From an uncultured Alistipes sp. (lineage in GTDB: Bacteria > Bacteroidota > Bacteroidia > Bacteroidales > Rikenellaceae): 32,111 bases of DNA. Where the stretch lies: assembly GCA_947178455.1 (NCBI GenBank), contig CAMWYI010000003.1:1-32111 (forward strand), given 5' to 3'. Numbering within the stretch: position 1 is the stretch's first letter; each line of letters opens with the position of its first letter. The translations under genes were made by a program, and so were the position numbers. Of this stretch, positions 8,601-15,707 are shown piece by piece. The notes beneath the pieces were generated by a model. The model had not been told where the DNA came from. It did no database searches and worked only from the letters and a program-made list of their open reading frames with translations.

Positions 8601-8960
8601 GGTGTCGCACCTTATGCCAACCGCTTGGATTTGAGCATTTCGCATGACATCATCCTGCCGCAGCGCAACGGACGCAAACACACGCTCCGTTTCAGTTTCA
8701 ACGTCGACAACTTCCTGAACCTGCTCAACAAGGATTGGGGCGTCAGCTACTCGCAGCTTATGGGAACCAACGGTCAGCAATATCAGTTCCTGAAAGTCAC
8801 TCAGAAACCTACTGCTGCCAACGACTATACGCTGCAATACCAAATGACCAAGAGTGCCAAAGACTACTTGGGCAAAGATATGCCGTTGAACAAGACATTC
8901 AAGCCCAATATCGGTTCGTACTGGACGATGCAATTCGGTATCAAGTACATGTTCAACTAA
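5622..8960 (+). CDS. Oar-like TonB-dependent outer-membrane receptor
   Basis: The 1112-residue outer-membrane protein has a signal peptide (MRMKKLLLLVFSTVAFCVAQAQ), then a carboxypeptidase-regulatory-like beta-sandwich (about 27-105: IHGKVVDDNRKPVVGATV and YDITVSFVGC), a plug domain (about 115-225, with the conserved GGINSVTKSGSN) and a 22-strand-type beta-barrel ending in an aromatic strand (WTMQFGIKYMFN). TonB receptors import bulky ligands using energy passed on by TonB-ExbBD. There is no SusD-like partner next to it, and the plug and barrel resemble the Oar subgroup, so glycan uptake is not implied. The ligand is unknown. A second in-frame ATG lies two codons downstream at 5628. The gene ends at its own terminator and appears monocistronic. 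Confidence 0.9.
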   Translation: MRMKKLLLLVFSTVAFCVAQAQVTTSSIHGKVVDDNRKPVVGATVIAVHTPTGTEYAVATSRDGMFNLGGMRVGGPYDITVSFVGCNDEKYSNVYLTIGEDAQFNTTLHESSTDIGEVVVMGTANPVFNSNRTGAQEIISRDMMDKLPTVNRSLTDYTRLTPMSSGSNFAGTSYRFNNVTVDGASFNNSFGLSASLGASGIEPISLESIEQVQVMIAPFDVRNGGFTGGGINSVTKSGSNEWEASAYFYKKSPSMTGYRVKDYIGTVKEFTSNQYGLSLSGPIIKNKLFFFLNGELDRIEEPINYTTKNSVPTPESLQDLSNFLGDELGYNPGAFDLSKTETYGDRITARVDWNINSKNTFSVKYYYLKSYNTNSPSTSGKPANGRGPNAYAIPYSSSFYRTNNNFHIVMADLNTTVNDRMSNTLKFGYSRLRDYRDMDGGFFPQVDILKDGNSYTVFGTEANSYNNQLDTDIFQIQDNFTINAGKHQIVIGTQSDYRSFKNGFAQNFPGTWVFSSIDDFKFNVLASKQYLAQHGSMEGFNITNFNPADFGLTGVVNNGLANSAGTGYTYYNQKFTNSEKYSSFPFAEVNVVQLGFYVQDKWAPSHKFNLTYGLRVDVPIFVTDLPTNDKVAGATFRDGIKIDVSKYPNAHPQFSPRLGFNWKPLEDGSLQVRGGTGLFSGTPPYVWISNQAGNNGVLFTDVNLSGNALQNLGFTGNIDEYNWMAKAAGAADISITDPDFKYPMLWKTNVAIDYKWRGWVLTWETLYSKDLNAIYHDNINLEVADQNINDGAPNSKRTAFTGNYISNGEGANSVVMLRNTSKGYSIYNTIQLQKSFTEGLFRGLGINASYSFGTARSVTDGTSSVALSAWKYTPKVAVNSEEVGYSAGAFDGRLLLSAYYTARWGKHGATNIGLVYQRYRPYRYSYCYDGDANGDKQTANDLIYIPRDRSEVEGHLVKGSFGSVDEAWEAMDAFIAQDAYLSKHRGEYATRNGGVAPYANRLDLSISHDIILPQRNGRKHTLRFSFNVDNFLNLLNKDWGVSYSQLMGTNGQQYQFLKVTQKPTAANDYTLQYQMTKSAKDYLGKDMPLNKTFKPNIGSYWTMQFGIKYMFN

Positions 8961-8982
8961 TCGCAAACGATTCAAACACTGC

Positions 8983-9015
8983 ACGGGTCGGACGAAATGT
9001 CCGACCCGTTTTTTT
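8983..9015 (+). terminator. Rho-independent terminator of the TonB receptor gene
   Basis: ACGGGTCGGAC (8983-8993) pairs perfectly with GTCCGACCCGT (8999-9009) around the loop GAAAT and is followed by T7. Confidence 0.95.
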
Positions 9016-9061
9016 GTAAAAAATTTCATTGTTATTTATTTCACAAACCCGAAACTTTTTC

Positions 9062-9069
9062 TACCTTTG
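9062..9069 (+). promoter_or_regulatory. -7 element of the pckA promoter
   Basis: TACCTTTG matches TAnnTTTG and lies 92 bases before the pckA start. A degenerate T-rich -33 (TTTC, 9039-9042) is at the right distance. Confidence 0.55.
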
Positions 9070-9161
9070 CGGTGTTCGTTCGTGCGCGATTTTTGCTCGC
9101 ATCGGACGGCGGTTCATTATCTTATGACATTGAAATTCGATTCAAGCAAATTAATAAAACT

Positions 9162-10766
9162 ATGGACAAACAGGATTTGAAAAAGTACGGGATTACGGGC
9201 GTGACCGAAATCGTGTACAATCCGTCGTATGACGAACTTTTCCGCGAGGAGACGAAAAAAGGCCTGCGCGGTTTCGACAAAGGCCAGCTGACCGAAACCG
9301 GTGCGGTGAACGTCATGACCGGCGTCTACACCGGCCGTTCGCCCAAAGACAAGTTCTTCGTGATGGACGAAACTACGCGCGACACCATTTGGTGGACGTC
9401 GGACGAGTACAAGAACGACAACAAACCGGTGACCAAAGCCGCTTGGAAAGAGCTGCGCAAACTGGCCGCACAGGAGCTGTCGAACAAAAAACTCTATGTC
9501 GTCGATACGTTCTGCGGCGCCAACGAGAACTCGCGTCTGAAAATCCGCTTCATCATGGAGGTGGCATGGCAGGCGCACTTCGTGAAAAACATGTTCATCC
9601 GGCCGACCGACGCCGAACTGGAAAACTACGGCGAACCCGACTTCGTGGTGCTCAACGCCTCGAAAGCCAAAGTCAAGAACTACAAGAAACTGGGCCTGAA
9701 CTCGGAAACGGCGGTTGTCTTCAACCTCACCGAGAAGATGCAGGTCATCATCAACACGTGGTACGGCGGTGAGATGAAAAAGGGTATGTTCTCCTACATG
9801 AACTACCTGCTGCCGCTGAAAGGCATGGCTTCGATGCACTGCTCGGCCAACACCAACGAAAAGGGCGAAACGGCCATCTTCTTCGGTCTGTCGGGCACGG
9901 GTAAAACGACCCTCTCGACCGACCCGAAACGTCAGCTCATCGGCGACGACGAACACGGCTGGGACGACGACGGCGTATTCAACTTCGAGGGCGGCTGCTA
10001 TGCCAAAGTCATCAACCTCTCGAAAGAGAACGAACCCGACATCTGGAACGCTATCCGCCGCAACGCGCTGCTGGAGAACGTGACGGTCGACAAGAAAGGC
10101 AAAATCGACTATGCGGACAAGTCCGTTACGGAGAACACGCGTGTTTCCTACCCGATTTACCACATCGACAACATCGTGAAACCCGTATCGAAGGCTCCGG
10201 CCGCCAAGAAAGTCATCTTCCTTTCGGCCGACGCATTCGGCGTGCTGCCTCCGGTGTCGATTCTGACCCCCGAGCAGACGAAATACTACTTCCTGTCGGG
10301 CTTCACGGCCAAGTTGGCCGGTACGGAACGCGGCATCACCGAACCGACGCCGACTTTCTCGGCTTGCTTCGGCGCGGCATTCCTCTCGCTGCACCCCACG
10401 AAGTACGGCGAGGAACTCGTGAAGAAGATGCAGAAATCGGGCGCAACGGCCTACTTGGTGAACACGGGCTGGAACGGTACGGGCAAACGTATCTCGATCA
10501 AGGATACGCGCGGCATCATCGACGCCATTTTGGACGGTTCGATCGACAAGGCTTCGACGAAAAACATTCCGATTTTCGACTTCAAGGTGCCGACGCAGTT
10601 GCCGGGCGTGGATTCGAAGATTCTCGACCCGCGCGACACCTACAAGAAAGCATCCGAGTGGGAGACCAAAGCGAAAGACCTTGCAGCCCGCTTCATCAAG
10701 AATTTCACGAAATTCTGCGGCAACGACGAGGGCAAGAAGCTGGTCAACGCCGGTCCGAAGTTGTAA
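9162..10766 (+). CDS. pckA: Phosphoenolpyruvate carboxykinase (ATP)
   Basis: The 534-residue cytoplasmic enzyme has the usual length for the ATP-dependent family. It interconverts oxaloacetate plus ATP with phosphoenolpyruvate, CO2 and ADP. The kinase-1a P-loop GLSGTGKTT (residues 242-250, K248), the metal-binding kinase-2 motif LIGDDEHGW (259-267) and the substrate-binding TGRSPKDKF near the N-terminus are all present. The ATG at 9162 gives the standard start [11 protein letters not shown]; upstream in-frame codons lie before the promoter. In Bacteroidota the enzyme usually runs toward oxaloacetate, fixing CO2 during fermentation to succinate (established for the group). That fits the presence of oadA in the same window. 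The gene is monocistronic, between a promoter and a strong terminator. Confidence 0.96.
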   Translation: MDKQDLKKYGITGVTEIVYNPSYDELFREETKKGLRGFDKGQLTETGAVNVMTGVYTGRSPKDKFFVMDETTRDTIWWTSDEYKNDNKPVTKAAWKELRKLAAQELSNKKLYVVDTFCGANENSRLKIRFIMEVAWQAHFVKNMFIRPTDAELENYGEPDFVVLNASKAKVKNYKKLGLNSETAVVFNLTEKMQVIINTWYGGEMKKGMFSYMNYLLPLKGMASMHCSANTNEKGETAIFFGLSGTGKTTLSTDPKRQLIGDDEHGWDDDGVFNFEGGCYAKVINLSKENEPDIWNAIRRNALLENVTVDKKGKIDYADKSVTENTRVSYPIYHIDNIVKPVSKAPAAKKVIFLSADAFGVLPPVSILTPEQTKYYFLSGFTAKLAGTERGITEPTPTFSACFGAAFLSLHPTKYGEELVKKMQKSGATAYLVNTGWNGTGKRISIKDTRGIIDAILDGSIDKASTKNIPIFDFKVPTQLPGVDSKILDPRDTYKKASEWETKAKDLAARFIKNFTKFCGNDEGKKLVNAGPKL

Positions 10767-10805
10767 TCGCCCGGATACGAAAAAACACCGAGAGGTGTAC
10801 CGCTC

Positions 10806-10848
10806 TTAATAAAACACCGTTCCGAAATTCGGGACGGTGTTTTATTAA
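10806..10848. terminator. Strong bidirectional terminator after pckA
   Basis: A 19-bp stem (10806-10824 with 10830-10848, one G-T pair) around a five-base loop has A/T-rich arms that give a U-tract on either strand. Confidence 0.9.
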
Positions 10849-10858
10849 TGGGGCGTGC

Positions 10859-10903
10859 ATCGTCGGCAACTCGTCAGCAACTCATCGGCAACTCGCCGAC
10901 GAT
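10859..10903 (+). repeat. Three tandem 11-bp repeats inside a 9-bp inverted repeat
   Basis: GTCGGCAACTC, GTCAGCAACTC and ATCGGCAACTC are head to tail at 10862-10894. ATCGTCGGC (10859-10867) and GCCGACGAT (10895-10903) flank and partly overlap them as a perfect inverted repeat. The array ends 35 bases before the -33 box of the tRNA-Glu promoter, a place suited to a regulator site. No regulator is identified. Confidence 0.65.
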
Positions 10904-10937
10904 TCCGCACAAAGAGAATATATTTTTTCGCAATTAT

Positions 10938-10968
10938 TTTGTTCGAGTGACTTTTTTGTTTAACTTTG
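10938..10968 (+). promoter_or_regulatory. Promoter of the tRNA-Glu/rpsT transcript
   Basis: TTTG (10938-10941) and TAACTTTG (10961-10968) are 19 bases apart, a full consensus match. The leader before the tRNA can form CCGCTA (10971-10976) with TAGCGG (10999-11004). Confidence 0.8.
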
Positions 10969-11007
10969 CACCGCTAAAGTTCCCCGCAAGGGCTGCGATA
11001 GCGGTAA

Positions 11008-11079
11008 GGCCCATTCGTCTATCGGTTAGGACGCAAGATTTTCATTCTTGAAAGAGCAGTTCGATTCTGCTATGGGCTA
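11008..11079 (+). tRNA. tRNA-Glu (anticodon TTC)
   Basis: A 72-nt cloverleaf: acceptor GGCCCAT/ATGGGCT with a terminal G-T pair, anticodon stem CAAGA/TCTTG around the loop TTTTCAT (anticodon TTC), T-stem GCAGT/TGCT region with TTCGATT, and discriminator A. CCA is not encoded. It shares a promoter with rpsT, 38 bases downstream. Confidence 0.93.
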
Positions 11080-11117
11080 CACGAATACGAAAAGTAAAAA
11101 TAAACACAAAGCGAATT

Positions 11118-11369
11118 ATGGCAAACCATAAGTCATCGAAAAAAAGAATCCGTCAGACCTTGACCAAACGTGCGCACAACCGGCTGTTCCACAAGACAGC
11201 CCGCAATGCGGTGAAAGCGTTGCGTGCCACCACCGAGAAGAGCGCGGCCGAAGCCCTGCTCCCGAAGGTGAACTCGATGTTGGACAAGCTCGCCAAGCAC
11301 AACATCATGCACAAGAACAAGGCGGCGAACTTGAAAAGCGCCATACAGTTGCATGTGAACGCTTTGTAG
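11118..11369 (+). CDS. rpsT: 30S ribosomal protein S20
   Basis: The 83-residue, very basic protein has the S20 N-terminus MANHKSSKKRIRQ and the helical hairpin with HKTARNAVKALR and HKNKAANLKSAIQLHV. S20 binds 16S rRNA helix 44 early in small-subunit assembly. There is no promoter between it and tRNA-Glu, so the two are probably cotranscribed, which links a tRNA with a ribosomal protein. A terminator follows 23 bases after the stop. Confidence 0.96.
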   Translation: MANHKSSKKRIRQTLTKRAHNRLFHKTARNAVKALRATTEKSAAEALLPKVNSMLDKLAKHNIMHKNKAANLKSAIQLHVNAL

Positions 11370-11392
11370 TCCGCGAGAGCGACGCAAACAGC

Positions 11393-11436
11393 AAACGACC
11401 GGATTTTTCTTCATCGAAAATCCGGTCGTTTCTTTT
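11393..11436 (+). terminator. Rho-independent terminator of rpsT
   Basis: AAACGACCGGATTTT (11393-11407) pairs with AAAATCCGGTCGTTT (11417-11431) around a nine-base loop and is followed by CTTTTT. Confidence 0.93.
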
Positions 11437-11495
11437 TGTTTATTCGGAAAGCATCGGGCGTAAAACGGTTTTCCGCATAGCTCACCGCCAACCGA

Positions 11496-12713
11496 TTACT
11501 TTTCCCGCTGCGTATGCAAATCGTAATGCCGCGCCAGTCCGCCTTCGGAGGTCTCTCGGTATAGGCTCGGCAGGTTGTGTCCCGTTTCGTTCATCACCGC
11601 CACTACACGGTCGTAGCTCACCAAGTGCGAACCGTCGGACAACGTGGCATAGGCATTCGCATCGAACGCCCGCGCCGCCGCGACGGCATTCCGTTCGATA
11701 CACGGCACCTGCACCAGCCCGCACACGGGGTCGCAGGTCAATCCCAAATGGTGTTCCAGCGCCATTTCGGCCGCATACTCGATTTGCGCAGGCGTACCGC
11801 CGAACAGCTGGCAGGCAGCAGCGGCAGCCATCGCGCACGCCACGCCGACCTCGCCCTGACAACCGACTTCGGCCCCCGATATGGACGAATTGGTCTTGGC
11901 CACATTCCCGAATAATCCGGCCGTAGCCAATGCCCGCAAAATGCGGATACGCAGAAAATTACGCGAACTGGCCAAATGATAGAGCACGGCCGGCACCACG
12001 CCGCTCGACCCGCACGTCGGCGCCGTCACGACTACCCCACCGGCGGCATTTTCTTCGGCCGTAGCCAGCGCATAGGCATAGATTTTGGCCCGCGAACTCA
12101 ACGAATCGGTGTAGCTTTTCGACTTGACCCAATAGGTGCTCGCCTTGCGCGCCACTTTCAGACCACCCGGCAACACGCCGTCGTTGTTCAGGCCGCGTTC
12201 GATGGTTTCGCACATGACCGTCCAGATATGGTCGAGGTAATCCCAAATTTCAGGCCCCTCGCAGTCGTTCACATACTCCCAGTAGGTCTTGCCCTCGTCG
12301 TAGCACCACTGCTTGATTTGGGCAATGGTCGACATCGGGTAGACGCTTCGGGGTTGTTCGGCACGGGTCGTTTCGTTGGCCAGCGCACCACCGCCGATGC
12401 TGTAAATCGTCCAGCTGTCGACCGCCGCACCGCCGCGCAACCCCTCGAACAGCATGCCGTTCGGATGAAACGGCAGCGTGACGTCGGGCTTCCAAACGAT
12501 TTCGGTCGGCGCAAGCGGCTCCAACACCGAGCGGATAGCCACGTCGGTCAAGTGACCCTTGCCGGTCGCAGCAAGCGACCCGTACAACGTCACGCGATAG
12601 GCTTCGACCTCCCGGCAACGCACTGCGAACTGCTCGGCCGCCCGTTTGGGGCCCATCGTATGACTGCTCGACGGGCCGTTGCCCACCTTATATAATGCTT
12701 CGAGTGATTCCAT
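11496..12713 (-). CDS. sdaA: L-serine ammonia-lyase (iron-sulfur type, single chain)
   Basis: The 405-residue cytoplasmic enzyme converts L-serine to pyruvate and ammonia with a [4Fe-4S] cluster and no pyridoxal phosphate. The beta domain comes first (GPSSSHTMGPKRAA, residues 13-26). The alpha domain follows with the family's conserved cysteine motifs APTCGSSG (C234), GCQGEVG (C285) and CDPVCGLVQVPCIERN (C327, C331, C338). Both domains are in one chain, as in E. coli SdaA and unlike the split Gram-positive enzymes. It starts 18 bases after the stop of the 85-residue gene and appears to share that gene's promoter and structured leader. Confidence 0.95.
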   Translation of the reverse strand: MESLEALYKVGNGPSSSHTMGPKRAAEQFAVRCREVEAYRVTLYGSLAATGKGHLTDVAIRSVLEPLAPTEIVWKPDVTLPFHPNGMLFEGLRGGAAVDSWTIYSIGGGALANETTRAEQPRSVYPMSTIAQIKQWCYDEGKTYWEYVNDCEGPEIWDYLDHIWTVMCETIERGLNNDGVLPGGLKVARKASTYWVKSKSYTDSLSSRAKIYAYALATAEENAAGGVVVTAPTCGSSGVVPAVLYHLASSRNFLRIRILRALATAGLFGNVAKTNSSISGAEVGCQGEVGVACAMAAAAACQLFGGTPAQIEYAAEMALEHHLGLTCDPVCGLVQVPCIERNAVAAARAFDANAYATLSDGSHLVSYDRVVAVMNETGHNLPSLYRETSEGGLARHYDLHTQREK

Positions 12714-12731
12714 CGCACACGGAACGGATTT

Positions 12732-12989
12732 TTAGGAAAGTTTGCTCAATTTCGCGAGCGGTTTCATATACCTGTCGATGTCCTGCGGGTCGACGTACAG
12801 CGCGACCCCCTCGAACAAATCCTCCATCGCTTCCTGCATATTTTCGATGTCCGACTGGGTAAATTTGATTTTGCTTTCGGTTTCGATGAAATCCACCAGA
12901 CTGCGGAACGAAATGGTCGTCATGACCATCGCATAAGCGGCATAACGGGGATCGACCTTGATTTCGATTTTGCGTTTTTCGTACGCCAT
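12732..12989 (-). CDS. Conserved-looking small protein of unknown function, upstream of sdaA
   Basis: The product is 85 residues and I do not recognise it. It is soluble, with no signal peptide or membrane segment. It begins with a basic beta-like strand (KRKIEIKVDPRYA) and continues with amphipathic helices (SFRSLVDFIETES, SDIENMQEAMEDLFEGVALYV, DIDRYMKPLAKLSKLS) rich in acidic residues. It is the first gene after a good promoter at 13185-13216 and lies 18 bases before sdaA, so it is probably translated from the same mRNA. Composition and codon use look native. A role tied to serine deamination is only a guess from position. Confidence 0.72.
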   Translation of the reverse strand: MAYEKRKIEIKVDPRYAAYAMVMTTISFRSLVDFIETESKIKFTQSDIENMQEAMEDLFEGVALYVDPQDIDRYMKPLAKLSKLS

Positions 12990-13007
12990 GATACATTGAG
13001 TTTTAAG

Positions 13008-13051
13008 CGATCGCCTCTGCGGCTCAGCCCTGCCGGCAATCGAGGCGATCG
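13008..13051 (-). promoter_or_regulatory. Stable hairpin in the leader just before the 85-residue gene
   Basis: CGATCGCCTC (13008-13017) pairs perfectly with GAGGCGATCG (13042-13051) around a 24-base GC-rich loop. The hairpin ends 19 bases before the start codon at 12989, close enough to affect ribosome access. No U-tract follows, so it is not an ordinary terminator. Confidence 0.6.
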
Positions 13052-13065
13052 GTAGTTAACAAATG

Positions 13066-13091
13066 CAAAAAGGGGCGCGGTATCAGCCCCC
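13066..13091 (-). terminator. Attenuator-like hairpin in the leader of the sdaA operon
   Basis: On the minus strand GGGGC-(9 bases)-GCCCC is followed by TTTTT. It lies between the operon promoter and the first gene. It may end a short RNA of about 110 nt or act as an attenuator. The stem is only 5 bp, so confidence is moderate. Confidence 0.45.
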
Positions 13092-13101
13092 AACGAATCG
13101 G

Positions 13102-13123
13102 TTTCAGCAACCTTTCGACAACG
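13102..13123 (+). repeat. Two tandem 11-bp repeats in the sdaA-operon leader
   Basis: TTTCAGCAACC and TTTCGACAACG are adjacent. They closely match the pair at 5261-5282 read on the minus strand (TTTCGACAACT TTTCAACAACT). Confidence 0.5.
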
Positions 13124-13184
13124 GAACCCGCTCCGGTGCGGCACGGTTCCGACGAGTCCTTCTCCCCTCCGATACGCACGAGGG

Positions 13185-13216
13185 CAAAGATAGGACTAAA
13201 TCTTCATTCACCCAAA
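13185..13216 (-). promoter_or_regulatory. Promoter of the 85-residue gene/sdaA operon
   Basis: On the minus strand TTTG (13213-13216) and TATCTTTG (13185-13192) are 20 bases apart, a full consensus match. It leaves a leader of about 190 nt. Confidence 0.78.
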
Positions 13217-13274
13217 TGTAACAAAACGGGAAACGTCCCTGCAAAGCGTTTTTCGCCCGCATGTCCGCAACGAA

Positions 13275-13305
13275 CCAGCGACGTCCTGCTCGGGGACGTC
13301 GCTGG
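13275..13305 (-). terminator. Terminator-like hairpin after the ATPase operon
   Basis: CCAGCGACGTCC (13275-13286) pairs perfectly with GGACGTCGCTGG (13294-13305) around a seven-base loop, 17 bases past the ntpK stop. The U-tract is poor, so it may be a 3'-end stabiliser as much as a terminator. Confidence 0.6.
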
Positions 13306-13321
13306 CCATGCGCACGAAACC

Positions 13322-13807
<486 letters not shown>

Positions 13808-13868
13808 TTATTAAAATTTTCTAAATTTTTCGGGCGGGCGATTCGGGCAGTCCCGGTCTCGCCTATCT

Positions 13869-15707
13869 CTATTCCTCTTCGTCCATTTTGCGAATCGGGT
13901 CGAACGCACGCGGCGCCATCTCGAATCCGGCATTCTTGAAAAACTCCACGAATGTCAGACGCATCGGGTGCACGAACGACGAAATGGTGGACATGAACAG
14001 GTTGATGCCGTGCCCCACCAGCAGAATCGGCACCATGATGAGCAGCCGCACGGCGAAATTGGCCCCTTCGGGCACGAATCCGCTCGCCAGCGTATTGAAC
14101 ACCAGCGCCAGCACGCCGCCCGAAAGTCCGATTGCGAACAGACGGATGTACGACAGCACATCGCTCAACAGACCGGTCAGGTTGTTATACAGTTCCCACA
14201 GCCCCGCACCGATATTGATAAGCGGATTGCGGCGCGGATTGTTCAGCAGAAGCAGGAGCGCTCCGCCGATGCCCAGCGCAATGTAGAACGCCACCGAACC
14301 GGACGTGAACCCGGGAATGGCCAGCCCGAACATCGGCAGGCCCATCGCCACGCAGCACGACAGCAGGATGACGAACCACCCCAGCGCACCCAGCGTATTG
14401 GACAGCCCGAAGAGCCGGATTTTCGTCCACAGATTCAGCGCCATAGCGAACAGAATCTGCACCACCCCGATGACCAGCGACAGCGAGAAGAACTGTTTTT
14501 GGAAATCGAGGAACGGCACATCGGGAAAATACTCTTTCAGATTCATGCCGAAGACCGAACCGCAAATCAATCCGAACACGACAGTCGAAACGGCGCACCA
14601 CGTAGCGAACCACGACGCGCGGCGCATCATGCCCGTGCGGAATTTCCACAACATGAACAGACCGGCGGCCAGCAGAATCAAACCGTAACCGGCGTCGTTC
14701 AGACAGATGCCGAAAAACAGCATGTAGAACGGCGCGAAATAGGGCGTCAGGTCGAGCGTGCCGTATTTCGGACGGGCATACATGTCGCCCACCATCTCGA
14801 ACGTGCGGGCGAAACGGCCGTTTTTCAACTTCACGGGCGTTTCGTCTTCGGGCGTCGGAGCGTTTTTGAGCCACACCACGTTGGGATAACTTTCCAGCAG
14901 GGCATCGACCTTGTCCGAAGTCTCCCGTTCGGCCCAGCCCTCCATGACGAGCAGCGTGCCGTCGGCCTCCTTGCGGGCGGTCGCCCGAACGCGCGCGCCC
15001 TGCAACCGTTCTTTCAGTGCGGCGGCACCCGCCTGCAACAGCTTCTCCGACGCGGCGACCCGTGCGAACTCGGCATCGAGCGCGTCGAGCTGTCCTTGCT
15101 GGTCGGCGATGCGCCGTTCCGCCTCGCGGATGTCCATCGTCGGGGTTTTCATCTCCTGCGCATCGAGCGAAATCTCCTCGCCCGGAGCAGCGACGACCAC
15201 GAAATAGACCATCGTCTCGGTACGGGCGACCTCCGAGAGGGTGTATTGTTCGCCCCACGCTTCGGCTTCCTTGTCGAACGTGCCGATTTGCGTCGAAAAA
15301 TAACGCAGCACGATGCCTTGTTCGGTCAAAGCTGCCACGCGCTGCACATCGAACGCTCCCCAAGCCCGCAACTCGTCGGCGAGCTTTTCCAACCGGCCGA
15401 TTTCGGTGCGGAGTGCGGCAGCCTGCTGCTGCGCGGCGATGTAATGTTCGTAGGCTTCGTCCGCCGAACCGAACGGCACGGCCTGCCGCAGGGCTTCGGC
15501 ATGTCGCTCGTCCCTACGGAAGTCGGCGATGCACTCGGCCGCTTTGGCGTGGCCCTCGATGTCGAGCAGCAGCTGCCGCTCGTCCTCCGAAGGCTCCCAG
15601 CCGGCGGTCGTAATATCCACCAGCCCGAGCTCCCGCAACCGCTGAATAAAATCTTCGCTCTGCGCTGCGAACAGCACGAAGTCGTATTTCATCATCGGAG
15701 CAATCAT
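13869..15707 (-). CDS. ntpI: V/A-type ATPase subunit I (membrane stator, a-subunit)
   Basis: The 612-residue protein has a soluble N-terminal half with coiled-coil arms (about 1-320), which joins the peripheral stalks, and a C-terminal half with about eight membrane helices. The conserved LSYIRLFAIGLSGG holds the arginine that faces the rotor carboxylate during ion transfer. The last helices contain HGINLFMSTISSFVHPMRLTFVEFFKNAGFE, typical of the family. Its ATG (15707) overlaps the TGA of ntpD as ATGA, so translation is coupled. MMKYDF five codons downstream is a possible alternative start. Confidence 0.94.
   Translation of the reverse strand: MIAPMMKYDFVLFAAQSEDFIQRLRELGLVDITTAGWEPSEDERQLLLDIEGHAKAAECIADFRRDERHAEALRQAVPFGSADEAYEHYIAAQQQAAALRTEIGRLEKLADELRAWGAFDVQRVAALTEQGIVLRYFSTQIGTFDKEAEAWGEQYTLSEVARTETMVYFVVVAAPGEEISLDAQEMKTPTMDIREAERRIADQQGQLDALDAEFARVAASEKLLQAGAAALKERLQGARVRATARKEADGTLLVMEGWAERETSDKVDALLESYPNVVWLKNAPTPEDETPVKLKNGRFARTFEMVGDMYARPKYGTLDLTPYFAPFYMLFFGICLNDAGYGLILLAAGLFMLWKFRTGMMRRASWFATWCAVSTVVFGLICGSVFGMNLKEYFPDVPFLDFQKQFFSLSLVIGVVQILFAMALNLWTKIRLFGLSNTLGALGWFVILLSCCVAMGLPMFGLAIPGFTSGSVAFYIALGIGGALLLLLNNPRRNPLINIGAGLWELYNNLTGLLSDVLSYIRLFAIGLSGGVLALVFNTLASGFVPEGANFAVRLLIMVPILLVGHGINLFMSTISSFVHPMRLTFVEFFKNAGFEMAPRAFDPIRKMDEEE

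Larger units (their letters stand above)
13066..13178 (-). ncRNA. Structured leader or small RNA upstream of the sdaA operon
   Basis: This is the minus-strand transcript from the promoter to the attenuator-like hairpin. Visible pairings are GGAACC with GGTTCC around a GC-rich 16-base segment (13126-13153 region) and GGTT/AACC just downstream. The first and last parts of the helix also offer GTGCG/CGCAC as an alternative. It matches no riboswitch class I could check by eye (SAM-I, glycine, TPP, cobalamin, THF, ZTP, fluoride). It could be cis-acting on the serine deaminase operon. Confidence 0.35.

Noticed and set aside
5622-8960. SusC-type glycan receptor of a polysaccharide utilisation locus
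   Set aside because: No SusD partner, glycoside hydrolases or sensor lie nearby, and the plug/barrel sequence looks Oar-like.
5952-9029. A 1025-codon open frame antisense to the TonB receptor gene
   Set aside because: It is a shadow of codon bias on the other strand: no promoter, no domain, Arg/His/Val-rich nonsense, while the plus strand encodes a complete receptor.
10862-10894. Possible CRISPR array
   Set aside because: Units are 11 bp and directly adjacent with no spacers, and there are no cas genes.
13092-13178. SAM-I riboswitch
   Set aside because: A segment like GAAAGGTTGCTGAAACC recalls part of SAM-I, but the GGCAACC core, the kink-turn and the P1 closure are not found.
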